NCBI RefSeq assembly: GCF_028554725.1
Contig: NC_071671.1
Location: 67,140,001-67,204,000, forward strand
DNA from: Zeugodacus cucurbitae
Taxonomy: Eukaryota; Arthropoda; Insecta; Diptera; Tephritidae
Direction of reading: 5' to 3'
Length of the DNA: 64,000 nt
Shown: piece by piece, positions 12,101 through 24,004 of the stretch
How the letters are laid out: every line of letters starts with the position of its first letter
How positions within the stretch are numbered: position 1 is the stretch's first letter
The notes under the pieces: model-generated
Seen by the model: the letters and a program-made list of their open reading frames with translations, nothing else
Database searches by the model: none
What the model was told of the DNA's origin: nothing
Made by a program: the position numbers and the translations under genes

Positions 12101-13544
12101 TCATGAATGCTAGCGAGCACGCAGCAGCAGCAGCAACTGAAGAGTAAGCAACAACAACAAAAAATAACTGCAAAAATCCAAGCAACAACACACAGGGCGC
12201 TGGGGTTGCCTTAATGAGGTTAATGTTGTGTAGAGTGGCTGTTGAGCGAGTGAGTTCATTGATAAAAATTCGCAAAATACTTTGCGCTCAAATCGTCAAA
12301 AAAACATGTGTAGTATAGTGTTGGTGAATGAAATGATGATTTGTAAGTAGTAGTAATAAATAGAATGGCACAGCAAAGAGGAGGAGAAGAGCGCAGAGTT
12401 TGCGCCACAAAGCAAAGCAAAGGCAAGCGGCACTACTAAACAATAGTTGATGATGAGACTGTGTACCACGAGAAATTGGATAGCCATCAATTGTGATGGC
12501 GAGCGAGCGAGTTAGTTACACGAGAGTGCTTGATGATGGCAATAACATTTTATTGGCGAAGTTTTGCAAAGTAGTTTACGATGATGAGTATTGTAAATTG
12601 TTGTTGTTGTTGTATGTGAATTCTATTTTTTTTTTTGTTGTTGTATGTAAGTTACTGCATTAAAAGTGAAAAAGTGCGGCAATATGACCAGCACAAATGC
12701 TTTGTAGTTGCGCCCCTAAAAGTGCACAATGCTATTGACCTGAATTCGTGTAACGGTTTTGTGGGCGTTTGTAGCTGCATGTAACTGCATTTTTGGCAAA
12801 AAAAATGTTAACAGAACTAACGAAATTAATTAGTATTTGAGTTGGCGTTTTTATTGATATAGTGGCTTTTTACATGCGCGCCGAGATATAGGCAACAGTT
12901 ACTGGCAAATAGCAGTTTTTGCGGGCGTTATAGTTGGGTGAAGCTTTTTTCGTATATTTTTTTGATTTTAAGTGGTTTATAAATTATTACAGACCAATTA
13001 CATTTAAGAAAACATATTAATAAATAAACCTGTTAAAATATTTAATTCAAAAGCAGTTAAAATATAAATACTCAAACAATACTGGTCAACAATAAATTTG
13101 CGAACTTTTGTATTTTTTGAGATATTTTTTTTTAAGATTTTCTTGCTTTTATAAATCCGTTAGTTAAATTTTTTTTATTTTACATATCAATTTTATACAC
13201 AATTTCATATATAATTTTATATTCCTCACCACCAATTTTTCTCAACACCCTCATTCCCACTGGTCTAAAGCTCACTAAATTTTCCTTGCAACTTTCTTCA
13301 TCGAACACATTTGTTACACGAGATTTATTGCACTTGCTCTTGCGGGACATAACAACATAACTTTTTGCCATTAAATAAAGCACACACGCTTTAATCGTGC
13401 GCTCAATAAGATTTTCATGTGTCTTCACTGATTGCGGGTAATTCCATATATGAGTGTTCCAACATAGTGCCATTTATTTCAAACAAAATACCGAAAAAAA
13501 AACCTTTCAACACTATGACTAAGTGGCGCAGATAAACCAACGTC
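9131..13544. other. Non-coding DNA, no supported gene
   Basis: This stretch has GT runs (9738-9756, 10040-10060, 11327-11343), CA plus TA runs (11450-11490), and frequent TTG/CAA triplet strings that generate short Cys/Leu-rich or Gln/Lys-rich chance frames in several phases. A 97-codon minus-strand frame at 13473..13180 is the only one without low complexity; it is discussed in the findings. Otherwise I see nothing. Confidence 0.5.
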
Positions 13545-13620
13545 ATTCAATTTTCATAAAAGCTATAGCGAAGTTCTAAGCTTTTTGCGGTCCGCTGGCA
13601 CTTAGTGATTCATTAGCGCA

Positions 13621-13740
13621 ATGTCCGAACTACAGGCAACCGCACGCGCAGCGGAGAATGCCGAGACAGCCAGCCAGCCAAAAGCCGCGCTTGACCATTT
13701 TCCGCTGCCGCCAACTGGCGTGCAAGAAAAATTTTTGTGA
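13621..13740 (+). CDS. Small ORF, 39 aa, possible upstream ORF or micropeptide
   Basis: The ATG lies 76 nt downstream of the candidate start site at 13545 and the frame ends at TGA (13738..13740). The peptide is Ala/Glu-rich at the N-terminus (starting MSELQATARAAENAE) and has a proline segment (HFPLPPTG) near the end. There is no low-complexity run, and codon third positions are markedly GC-richer than the flanks. It has no domain I recognise, no signal peptide and no membrane segment. It could be a translated uORF, a micropeptide or chance. Confidence 0.22.
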   Translation: MSELQATARAAENAETASQPKAALDHFPLPPTGVQEKFL

Positions 13741-14191
13741 AAAAGATTTAAACTGAAAGCAGACAACTTAAAATAATCCATTTTGACAGCGAATGGCAAA
13801 AAGTCTCAAAATAAATTGCAAACAAAGCGCGCAACAAAAATAAAGAAAAAGTGGGAAAAACTGAAAAAAAATCCAGAAAAAAAGTAGAGGAAAAAATGAA
13901 AAATGCCATAATAAAAAGTTAAAAAGTGGCGACGACGACGCAGCCACTGGAGAATGCTAGTTAATGTATCTACGAGCCATGTCAATATCTAAAACCTGGC
14001 TCACCACACAAAAAAAAAGTACAACAATAGCAGCAAAAAAGATTGCAATAACCACAGTGTACAAGCCAACAAAAGGCAATAAAAGCAATAACAGCAATGT
14101 ACTTAGTTAAGAACAAACGCAATGAAAAGTATTGGCAAGTTAAACGAGCAAGAGAAGATAGCGGGCGCTGGGCGAGATTGGCAGCAGCAGC

Positions 14192-14403
14192 ATGAATGAC
14201 CACAAGCACCGTACCGAAGACCGCAAGACATGCATGAAAAATGATATTGATGGACTTCCTTTGCGGTGTCAGATAACCAAAGTTCATGCAACACACAACA
14301 ACCGAACCGTCCACTACAACGGATGGCGAGCGCCGAGTGAGGGCGAGTGCGAGGCGGCGGACCAGCGCGCTGCGCTGCGGTGTAGTACCAATGGAAAAGT
14401 GAG
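14192..14403 (+). CDS. Possible N-terminal coding segment ending at a splice donor (unrecognised)
   Basis: An open frame starts at an ATG with A at -3 (14192) and reads about 70 residues, rich in His, Arg, Lys and Asn, up to the donor GAG|GTGAGC. Without splicing it stops almost at once (TGA at 14405..14407), so the donor would have to be used for it to encode a longer protein. No family resemblance is visible. Other frames on both strands are also open here, which weakens the case. It may simply be leader sequence with an upstream ORF. Confidence 0.15.
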
Positions 14404-15364
14404 GTGAGCAAAAAATCTCAACAGCCAACAATAGCTAAAGCCAAAGCAATTGTGATAGCAACGCATGAAACCTTAATACTCTTGCCGACACACACACACA
14501 CACACACATACATATATAGGTAGTAGATAGGTACTTGCATGGCGAAAAGTTCGTGCGGATGTGGTTTTGGGGGCGGACAAGTGTCGGCAGACGGCGAGTG
14601 GCGACAACAAATTGTAAGTGGACACCAACCGATTTCTTTTTACCTTTTCTTACAACCACAAACCAACACACAAGCAGACATACATACATATGTATATACA
14701 CAGGGGCTTCGTTCTACCTTTTTAGCTAGATAGCTTTTAGCAATTGCTTTTGCTGTTATTGTTGTTGTTGCTGGCGATCGGTGAGTCCATTGCTGACGCA
14801 GGCCAATCAAGTGACACACCGTGTGTACGGGGATTTAACTTTTTTTGCGTCAAATAAAATGGTCTATATAAATATAAAGTATATATGTATATACTATAAA
14901 GTATAAAGTCTATATATAAAGGGTATAGTACTATATACTGAGTGTTCGTAGCATTTAAAGTGTAGCAAAGTAACGAAAAAGCACAGGTAAATGTGCACAC
15001 GAAATATCAACAATATTTAAAGATGTGTCGCAGCTAGCAGCAGGAGTTGGCGGCAAATGTCACTTAAGCTCGCACTCATGAGCGCACAATTGTAGCAAAC
15101 CGGACGTTCTGAGTGTGGATATGGTTGGTTTTTTATATTATGTAAAAAAATTTGCGTGTAAATAAAAGTTAAAAATTTGATTTTCTCTCGTTTTTAGGCA
15201 ACCAGCGAGCCATTTTGTGGATATTTTTGGAAATGAAAAAATTTAATTTGTAAATAATTTGTATATATTTATTGTTGTTGTATTTAAGAGATGTGAAAAT
15301 GTGAAAAATCGAAAAATAGAATTGTTTTTCACACCTTGGAATTATTTTTATTAATTTCCGTTCA
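14404..15364. other. Non-coding DNA (candidate intron start) with CA microsatellite
   Basis: An (AC)n run lies at about 14489-14509. TATA-rich imperfect repeats of TATAAAGTATA type lie at about 14870-14940. No gene is seen. Confidence 0.5.
14489..14509. repeat. (AC)n microsatellite
   Basis: About ten uninterrupted AC units followed by a TACATATATA tail. Confidence 0.95.
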
Positions 15365-16025
15365 TTTGACACTTGTCACCTGTCACTTGTCACTTGTCAT
15401 GAGTCAGGTGTCACTTTTCATTTATGAACTGTCACCAGTAGCATTCCCAAACAGAAATTTTGAAGCATTACAATAAATACTTGCTTATAAATATATGAAT
15501 GTGATATGAGGACTTCAAATATGGAATTGTGACTAATGACAGCTGTCAGAAGTGATTTGGTCTCCATTGTTTTGATGTAAACTTTAAAAAATGTAATTAT
15601 TCAAACTACTTTTTCCACTTTCTTTTTTGTTATTTTATAATTTCTAGTCAATTGCCACTTGTCAGCTGTCACTTGTCAGTAACATTCTGAAATTTAATTT
15701 TGAATTGTACTAATTATTATTAATTATTATTATTTATAGTAGCCAATATATATGTCATTCAAATGTGGGAAAGCTGTCATTAAAACTTATCTACGAACTT
15801 ACTAATGTGTTGCAAGTACATATTGTGACTAATGACAGCTGTCAGAAGTAACTTTATACTTAAGTATATTTTCTACAAGATTTTTAAATTTTACTTAAAA
15901 TTTTCGTATTTGCTAGTCTATAGTTAATATATTTTGCTAAATTTTGCATTTCTTTGAAGTTTAATGAGGCATAATTCGACAATCAGCTGATAAGCTGTGA
16001 CAGATGATGACATGTTGACATTTTT
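15365..16025. repeat. TGTCA/TGACA-rich tandem duplication carrying TGACAGCTGTCA palindromes
   Basis: ACTTGTCACCTGTCACTTGT at 15371 and a close variant at 15657, and the 17-mer ATTGTGACTAATGACAG at 15526 and again at 15822, show a roughly 286-296-bp unit repeated in tandem with divergence. Each unit has a cluster of TGTCA words and one perfect 12-bp palindrome TGACAGCTGTCA. More TGACA/CAGCTG words follow at 15983-16023. TGACAGCTGTCA is the known preferred paired site of TALE homeodomain proteins (Meis/Hth, TGIF/Vis/Achi) and contains an E-box CAGCTG; function here is inference. Confidence 0.7.
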
Positions 16026-18660
16026 CCAAATGATTGCATATAAAATAATATTATGTGCAATAAGAAAGTGTCAGCTTGCCTCTGAGAAGTCTACCAAATG
16101 CATGAAGAGTCTCCACAAGGCACTTGAGAGCAAATTTATATGTCGGCTGTATTGAGCCCATCAGAAAAAGTCCTTCCACAAATGTTTGCTGGGTACAAAA
16201 ATATTTAATTCAATTCAATGCGATATACAAAAATCTTATTTCATGCTGTGACATCTTTTTTTTAGTCAACAGTATTCCTTTGTATAGCAGTAAGCATATG
16301 TAAGGCTGGTTATAAAACGCATATCTCTTAACACTTTATGAGCATTTGTGTGCAACGTGCCGAATGTTCGTTAGAAATTGTCAAATAAATAAATTTACAA
16401 AATGTTAGTGGCTATTGTTACGTGCCTAAGGCAACGCTACAACAATAACAACAACAACAAAATACAAATTGTAACTACAAAAGGCAGCAGCAACAGCAAC
16501 AACAACACTAAAGCAACTGCCTTTTCCTGTGGTGTTGTGGCAACGCTGTCAAAAATACTTAGTGACAATGTGGAGAGGGTGTTCAAGCACACGCATACAT
16601 ACAAAAATAAATTTGTATTTGTTGTTTGCTTGCTTGTGAGTTTTTGACCCAACTCTTCCGAGTATCAAATTAATTTGACGCATTTAATGCATTTACCAAA
16701 TTTTCTTCTATTGAATTTTCAAACAAATATATTTGTGTGTGCTTGTCTGTCTGCCATGTACATGTGTATGTGTGTGCGTGAGCCTTAAAATATGCAGCAA
16801 TATTGGAGCTTGAACAGCTGCTGTTGCTGTTGCCTTTACTAGTATTATTTTTGTTGCTTTAACTATTGCCTCGCCTGTGGCCGAAGACTGCATGTAAAAC
16901 TTAATAATGGTGTTTGTGCAACGCTAATGACTAGAGCAAACACAAGCTAAACACCCGAACCCGGAGCGCCCCAGCTAACTTGCCGCACTAGTCTCACTTA
17001 GCTGGCTGTTAGCCGTCCATACGGTCAGTTGAAATGGAGCTGCTGATGAGCGCTGGCTCGTTTGCTTGAGGTAAACTTTTTCAAGAAATATCAATAGAAA
17101 GCTATGAGCCGGAGTGTCTATGTGTGTGTGTTTGTAGTTGTTTGTGCTAGCAATTAGTGGCAGTGATATTTATACTCACAGTTTCGGCCAATTGTCTGCC
17201 AGTTATTTCATGCTTGTTTGTACAATCTTTGTGTGTATGAGTGTGTGTGTTTGTATTTTTTGTTTGATGAATTTGTAAATGTGGCAATGTAATTAACAGT
17301 TTATGCTTGCCAGCAGAAGAAGAAGAGTTTGTGTGTTCAATTTAATTTAAGTAAATTTAAAGTGATTTGTGTGTATGTGTGTGTGTGCATATAGATCTTT
17401 GGCATAAATATTTGTGTTAGGCACACAAAGTCACATACACACACATACAACTACATTCAGTTGCTTCTTCTCCTATATAAATATGTATGAATGTATTTGG
17501 TTGCATGTGGCAGCATTACATGCCTGCTTGTTATCTTTGCTGCTGCTTCTCTCCTTGTTGTTGTTATTGTAGCATACTGCTGCTGCATTGCCAGTTCGAT
17601 TGCCTACAAGTATGCTTGTAAATCAAGCGCTTGTTTACTTAACAAAGCGACAAGCTGCTTGAGTGCCGGCAAGACAATGTCGCCTATTTGCCTGGTGCTC
17701 ATATGCACTTGTAGCTGCAGTGCGCGCACACACACACATACACAACTACACACACACATATATAAACTCAAATATATGCGCATACAAAGACAAGTGTGTG
17801 CGTTTGCGACAAATATCGAGTTAACTGTAATATATAGCTAAATTGCATTTGAAGCAGCATTTGTGTGGCAGCGCCGCCCACTGTAAGACTTGTAAGCATT
17901 TTGCCTTGTACTACAGACTCTTAAGCAATCTCTTAGCAGGCAAACACAATGTTATGCGTATATACTATAACTTCACTGAAGAAACGTTTACATATTGACT
18001 GTGGCAGATATGCGAGTATGCGCGTGTTAATGTAAAATTTAAAGCAAGCATGTAAACAGCTTAAGCTGCTTTTAGCTGTCAATTAGCATATAAATCTGAA
18101 TCATCTGCCTCTTAGTTCTTTGTTGTTGCGGTGCATATGTAAGTGAGTGTGCGTATGTGTTTAGGAAAGACTGACATACTAACTGACAAAGGCGTTACTT
18201 AAGCACGGCATACAAACAGCTATACATACTTTTATATATGTATATATAGACTGTGAAGACAATGTAAGTATTCTCAATTATATGATTACTTGAGATTTTC
18301 AGGTCATTCTAGTTAGTTGTCATTATTTTACGGTATGTAGTACATATGTACATATATACTAAAATCTTCTTACATAGCTATTAATATATATGACAGCACA
18401 ATAACGCTTACAAGCACGTATGTGTAGTTATTTGTGCATTTATATGAAAACGCCGCATTGAACTGATCTATTTGACATCTGGTTAGTATTATCTTCATTA
18501 TATATACATATACAGATTTATATGCAAATACATATACATATTTATGAAATGGTTTTATTTGTAAGGGGTTGCCGGAGTTGCTGAAGTTCCATAATTCTTT
18601 AATTTCAAATTCAAAGAAATGAAGATATATGACAATTATGTTACGTCACGTCTTGTCACT
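16026..18660. other. Non-coding DNA with short CA/GT and CAA runs
   Basis: CAA/CAG triplet runs at 16440-16510, GT runs near 17120, 17240 and 17370, and CA runs near 17730-17760. An exact initiator TCAGTT at 17025-17030 has no DPE or TATA box. No coding exon is recognised. Confidence 0.5.
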
Positions 18661-19640
18661 TTACATTACTTTATTTTATTTCATTTATTTTTTATTTTTT
18701 TTTATTTATTTATTTTTTTTTTTATTTGGTTTTATTTTTTTATTTTATTTTATTTTATTTTATTTTATTTTATTTTGTTTTATTTTATTTTATTTTATTT
18801 TATTTTATTTTATTTTATTTTATTTTATTTTATTTTACTTTATTTTATTTTATTTTATTTTATTTTATTTTATTTTATTTTATTTTATTTTATTTTATTT
18901 TATTTTATTTTATTTTATTTTATTTTATTTTATTTTATTGTATTTTATTTTATTTTATTTTACTTTATTTTATTTTATTTTATTTTATTTTATTTTATTT
19001 TTTTTTTTTATTTTATTTTATTTTTTTTTGTTTTATTTTATTTTACTTTATTTTATTTTAATTTAATTTCATTTTATTTAATTTAATTTAATTTAATTTA
19101 ATTTAATTTGATTTAATTTAATTTAATTTAATTTATTTCATATCATTTTATTATATTTTATTTTATTTCATTTCATTTCATTTCATTTCATTTAATTTCA
19201 TTTTATTTTATTGTATTTTATTTTATTTTATTTTATTTTACTTTATTTTATTTTATTGTATTTTATTTTATTTTATTTTACTTTATTTTATTTTAATTTA
19301 ATTTAATTTCATTTTATTTAATTTAATTTCATTTTATTTAATTTGATTTAATTTAATTTAATTTAATTTATTTCATATCATTTTATTATATTTTATTTTA
19401 TTTTATTTCATTTCATTTCATTTCATTTCATTTCATTTCATTTTATTTTATTTTATTTTATTTTGTTTTATTTTATTTTATTTTATTTTATTTTATTTTA
19501 TTTTATTTTATTTTATTTTATTTTATTTTATTTTATTTTATTTTATTTTATTTTAATTTATTTCATATCATTTTTTATTTTATTTTTAATTTTTTTATTT
19601 TTATTTTTATTATTTTATTTTAAATATATATTCTTTTATA
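18661..19640. repeat. (TTTTA)n pentanucleotide array with 235-bp higher-order duplication
   Basis: About 1 kb of TTTTA units with interspersed TTTCA, TTTAA and TTTGA variants. Two larger blocks repeat: TTTTACTTTATTTTATTTTA at 19041 and 19276, and CATATCATTTTATTATATTT at 19139 and 19374. Both pairs are 235 bp apart, so a 235-bp segment was duplicated inside the array. A truncated third start of the second block is at 19564. Pentanucleotide phase makes long Phe/Tyr/Ile/Leu frames in all three plus-strand phases; none is a gene. Confidence 0.95.
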
Positions 19641-20970
19641 TTTATTTTTTATTTTACTTTCATACATTTTTTTTTAATAATTTCTTTCCAAAATAATATT
19701 CGAACCTTTCCAGCGACCCATTATAGTATAAACTAACTCACTTAAATGTGTATGTGGGAATGCTAATTTCAATTGTCCAATAAATATCACTCGCATATGT
19801 GTGGGTATGTACAAACAACAACAATGCGAGCAAACAAATTTTCCTTCTCGACAAATACAATAATTTTGTGTTAATCAAGATTGTATGGCACTTATTTGTG
19901 GTTCAGAAGCGGCTGTACTTGGCCTTATCACAATAACAAGAGCCGCACCAGCATATTACTACATAGAGTGGCATTAAGTATTTACATACAATGTGTATAT
20001 GTGTGTGTATTTGTTTAAATGACCGCTACACTCTAATGCAAGTGTCCATCAAATTGATTTGCTGTTACTGTTCATGGCTGCAGTGATACGTGCATTATCT
20101 TTTTTGCTATTTGCATTGTTGTTGTTGTTGCTGCTTGTTATCAATGTTAAAGTGATTTTACACACTTCAGCTGACAAAAGCAATTTAAATTTCAATTGTA
20201 TGGCGGCGTATGTGTGTGTGTGTGTGTTTGTTCGAAGTTGATTGCATTCAAGTGTATGTGATAATAATATGTGAGGATACACACACATACACATACATAA
20301 ATAATTATATATAATACATTTGTTTGTGTGTTCCGGTGCATAAATATGCATAGATATGCAGTCAAATGTTACATATTGCAATTGCTATTTATTGTTTACT
20401 AGGCAAGCACATACACACACACTAAGACTTCTACACTCACATATATACATAGATATGCAGTTATTAACCGTTATTTCGTTGCTTTGTATGAATATATGTG
20501 CTTAACTGCTTGCAGTTGATTGCACACCAATTTTAATATAAATTCTAATTTATTTGGAAATTCTCTCTTTTTGGTGTTAAAAACTTGGACATTTCATATT
20601 TTTAATTAAAATATATTTTAATTAATTCATTTGAAATTCGCTTTTGAATTGATTTAACAGGCGTATGCGGAATCAATTTCGAACAAAGCAAATAATTTCC
20701 GTTAGCCGAAAATAAAGTGAGCATGAAAATGTACAGTTATTAAGTGTAAATGAGTATGTGTGTGTGCTTTCTTCTGATATAATTATAAATTAAAAGTTGT
20801 TTTTGACTCACATAAATAATAATCATAATTTCAATATGTTTAAATAGATTTTAATTAAAGCAAAATTCTATTTTGAAATTAGTTTAATAATAACTAAATT
20901 AATTTTTTTGTGCTTTATCAATATAATTTTGAATCTCTCTCTGTTTTCATGGAATAGTTGAGTTCTCTTC
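19641..20970. other. Non-coding DNA, no supported feature
   Basis: AT-rich with short GT (about 20208-20228) and CA (20278-20296) runs. No gene, RNA or mobile element is recognised. Confidence 0.5.
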
Positions 20971-21660
20971 AGCTTTCGAAACTCAACTGGAGCTATACAA
21001 CGTATAAGAGTGATCAAATAAGTACTAAGCTCTTGTAATTAAGGCTCTTTCAATATTGGATCACATTATTTTTCACATAATCAAAAATTGAAATGAGCTT
21101 TTTTAAGTCTCAGTACTGAAAAATATAACCTTATTTCCTTAATTATCCTTATTATTATTTAATACATATTTTTATATTTACTAGCTTTTAAAAGCTTAAA
21201 TAGCTGAAAGCTCCTTCTTTACTTAATTCGCTTTATAGCCTTTAATGCTCATCTAGTTTATTGGTATTTTTTATATTTACTAGTTTAAAAAAGCTTAAAT
21301 CGCCGAAAGCTCTGTCAGCAGGCGAACTTAGCAAGCTTTTTCACGGATAAGAGCTTTTTGTACTGAAATTCAATAATCCAATGAAAATATATTAAATACT
21401 CACAGACAAGATTTTCAAAAGCACTCGCGGCTTTCCAGCAACAATATTAAGTTTAAAAGCTTTTAGTGAACTTCTGCGTGCTTTAAAAGTTTAATTTTGT
21501 CAAAAATACATCACGCTTGTATTACTAAATAAAAAAAATATTCTAATACTGATTCAAAGTGACGACATCAAAGACTGTTTGACAGCTAAAGCACCCACAT
21601 ATGCTAATTGCAATAAAAAGCTGTTGAAACAATCTAAAAGCTAAAAAATATTATCCATTT
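20971..21660. repeat. AAAGCTTT-word-rich cluster 3 with 99-bp tandem duplication
   Basis: TTTATATTTACTAG followed by a run of A/T, AAGCTTAAAT, a short spacer and GAAAGCTC occurs at 21171 and again at 21270, an offset of 99 bp. Around it are many further AGCTTT/AAAGCT words. No open frame of interest. Confidence 0.65.
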
Positions 21661-22827
21661 TATTTTATGAACTCTTTTAATTTAAATCCGCTTTGTTCAA
21701 CTTTTTCACTATTTCACATTGCCAGCGCTTAAATTGATTTATCTGTAGTCTTATTTGTAGTTACAAACTTTATCCACTCTAAATGGTAATCTAACAATTA
21801 TCTGTATCTGTGTGTGTGTGTGTAACGGTGCAATATAAATTTTATTATACGCATAACTGTTTGCATTTATGCAAATTTATTTTTCTGCATAATTAAGTTC
21901 ACGGAATAAATGTAAATTTTCGCGGTTATCAGAGAATTTGTTAACTAGTTTACTTAGCGCGCGGCGCTGCAACACAACAACACTCAGCCACATATACACA
22001 GGAAAATTGCAACAATGTTGCTGAAAATGCCACTCCAACAAAGAAACTAATTTAATTACAATAACTAAATGTTTTGCAATTATTATTATTTTTCTTTTTT
22101 TTGCCGAATTTTTCGTTACGAAATTAATTCGCTTTGGAAAAATATTGAGAAAATGCGCATGCAAATGCATACTGTATGAGTTTTATAATTAAATAAAGCA
22201 TATTATTGTTACTCTGTTGGTTATTTTAGTGTATGTAAACGCGCTTTTTGGTCAACATTTAGCTGGAAATTTAGTTGTGGTTTGGAAAATCCGCTTGAAA
22301 TTTCAAGGGGTTTTCACAGAATTGTAAAGATTCATCGCTGTTGTCAAAGCCTGTTATAATTTTTATTAACTTATAATTCAATATTAATTAAAAATATATA
22401 TTTTTAATGCATTCATTGTAGCTCAAACTGATTTCTAAGGCTTCGTAAGTCATCGGCTGCAGCCGTGTTGGCCAGCGCGCTGTCTATTGCATAACGGCAA
22501 ATATCAAAACTTATATAACCTCAAAAAAAGTGCTTCAAAAAATGTTTGAATTTCCATCAAACTTTTTCGCGCATAAAAAAATACTGACAAGCCGAAATTG
22601 GCAATCGCCTGCTTTTTACAGTACATACAAATATTTCGAATGTGTGGCATGCCTATTGAAACAAAGTATTAATAAAGCGAATATTTATAATCTAATTTTA
22701 ATTGAATTTCCGGTTTTGTGGAGAACTTTTGGCTTTTTTCGGCGCAAATATTTTGGCATACACACAGGCAGACATACAAACATATATGTAAACTTCAAAG
22801 TGCATACATTTTAATTGCTGCCACATT
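21661..22827. other. Non-coding DNA, no supported feature
   Basis: AT-rich; one GT run near 21810. Short frames are random-looking. Nothing further is recognised. Confidence 0.5.
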
Positions 22828-22980
22828 TTTTAAATTTATACTTTTTTTGTAAATTTAATTTTTTTATATTTCAACTTTTTCATAAATTTTAACTTTTTGA
22901 TGAAATTCAATTTTTTTTTAATTTAAATTTTTTGGTGAATTTTAACTTTTTTTTGTCATATTTCAACTTTTTTGCAAATT
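22828..22980. repeat. Short imperfect tandem repeat, unit about 24-30 bp
   Basis: Successive units follow the pattern AAATTT.AACTTTTT with a short variable spacer (about six copies between 22828 and 22980). It is a low-complexity minisatellite of A-runs and T-runs. Confidence 0.6.
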
Positions 22981-24004
22981 CCTTTGATTGCTCAGATTTT
23001 AATGAGTTACTATTATTTCAGTGTCTGCTGCAGTTTTTTCCAGCGTTTTATTTGATATTTGATTATAGGTTTTTGCAGCAAAATTAACTTGCCATTAAAT
23101 TGTTAGAATTTTATAAATTGCAATTTGATTGCATTCGAAGTTATGCTGGCTGCTTTATGACACTAATTTCGTGAACCAAATAATTTATGTAAATAAATAA
23201 AAATAAAATAAAATTTTTTAAACGATTTTTTTGTGGCTAGCTCTAACTCAATTAACACATAATTTATGGCATTAATTTATTATAATTTAATTTGTGGACA
23301 AGAAAGCTGAAAAAAACAATTACATATAAGTTTCAAAATAATTTTTTAATTAAATTAAATTTTGTTCACACTTACAACTGATTTTAATTTTACACCCTCT
23401 CTCTACTTTTCAATTTAATTGTTTTTTGCATCAATTTGCTTAAATTAAATTCTTTGTGTTAATACTGATTGACGGACAATGTATTGTGTATAATGTATAA
23501 TTTATAGACTCTAGAGAGTAAATGATTGCAATTGTGGTTTAGTCGGTTTGTGGTTTGAAGATGTCAATTTTGATTGCAAAGTGAGCGCACGAGAAAAAGC
23601 GCATTGAAGTGCATTGAAAAAGCTCAAAAAAGTCATTTGTAGTCATTTACTTAGCATATTGAATTGGTTGAAAAAAAAATAATTTAAATGTGGCGAAAAA
23701 AATAAATGAATTTTATTGACAATTTGATTTAATTTATTTGCCGAATTTCAATTTTATTTGATTTTATTTATTCAGCAGTATTGTGGGGTTTTTTTTATAT
23801 GTTTTACACGAAATTGATTAAATATTTACTTATGGTTTTAATACGAACTCGGTGGCATCATATTCAGTGGTGAGCACATATGTATGTAACTGCGATAGAG
23901 AAATGCTTATACAATTTCTGATAAAATCGGTTTTCTCGTTAGTTATTACTTCGATAGTGTCATATTATATATATAGCTTATAATATGTAATAAATATATT
24001 ATAT
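22981..24004. other. Non-coding AT-rich DNA
   Basis: Very AT-rich, with many TTTAATT/AATTTAA words. No coding frame or repeat family is recognised. Confidence 0.5.

Larger units (their letters stand above)
13545..14403 (+). other. Candidate plus-strand first exon (5' leader-like)
   Basis: TCATTC at 13543..13548 is an exact initiator with A+1 at 13545, and AGTTC at 13572..13576 is an exact DPE at +28. The MTE is poor (3 of 10). After this comes a GC-richer 39-codon ORF, then an A-rich stretch of the kind common in dipteran leaders (repeated GAAAAAGTGG-like words), then a 71-codon open frame ending at GAG|GTGAGC (14403|14404), a near-consensus donor. No downstream exon was recognised. Inr+DPE pairs are expected a few times by chance in a window of this length, so this rests on the combination with composition and the donor. 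Confidence 0.35.

Noticed and set aside
14192..14431. 149-codon minus-strand frame over the candidate plus-strand exon (14431..13982)
   Set aside because: Hydrophobic stretches come from complemented triplet and A-rich sequence; no promoter, acceptor or conserved motif on that strand.
17020..17070. Exact initiator TCAGTT at 17025 followed by a short ORF and GAGGTAAAC
   Set aside because: No DPE, MTE or TATA at the correct spacing; a single six-base motif is expected many times by chance.
18619..19086. 155-codon plus-strand open frame rich in Phe, Tyr, Ile and Leu, with overlapping frames of 145 and 111 codons
   Set aside because: All three phases are open because TTTTA/TTTCA units contain no stop in these phases; it is the pentanucleotide microsatellite.
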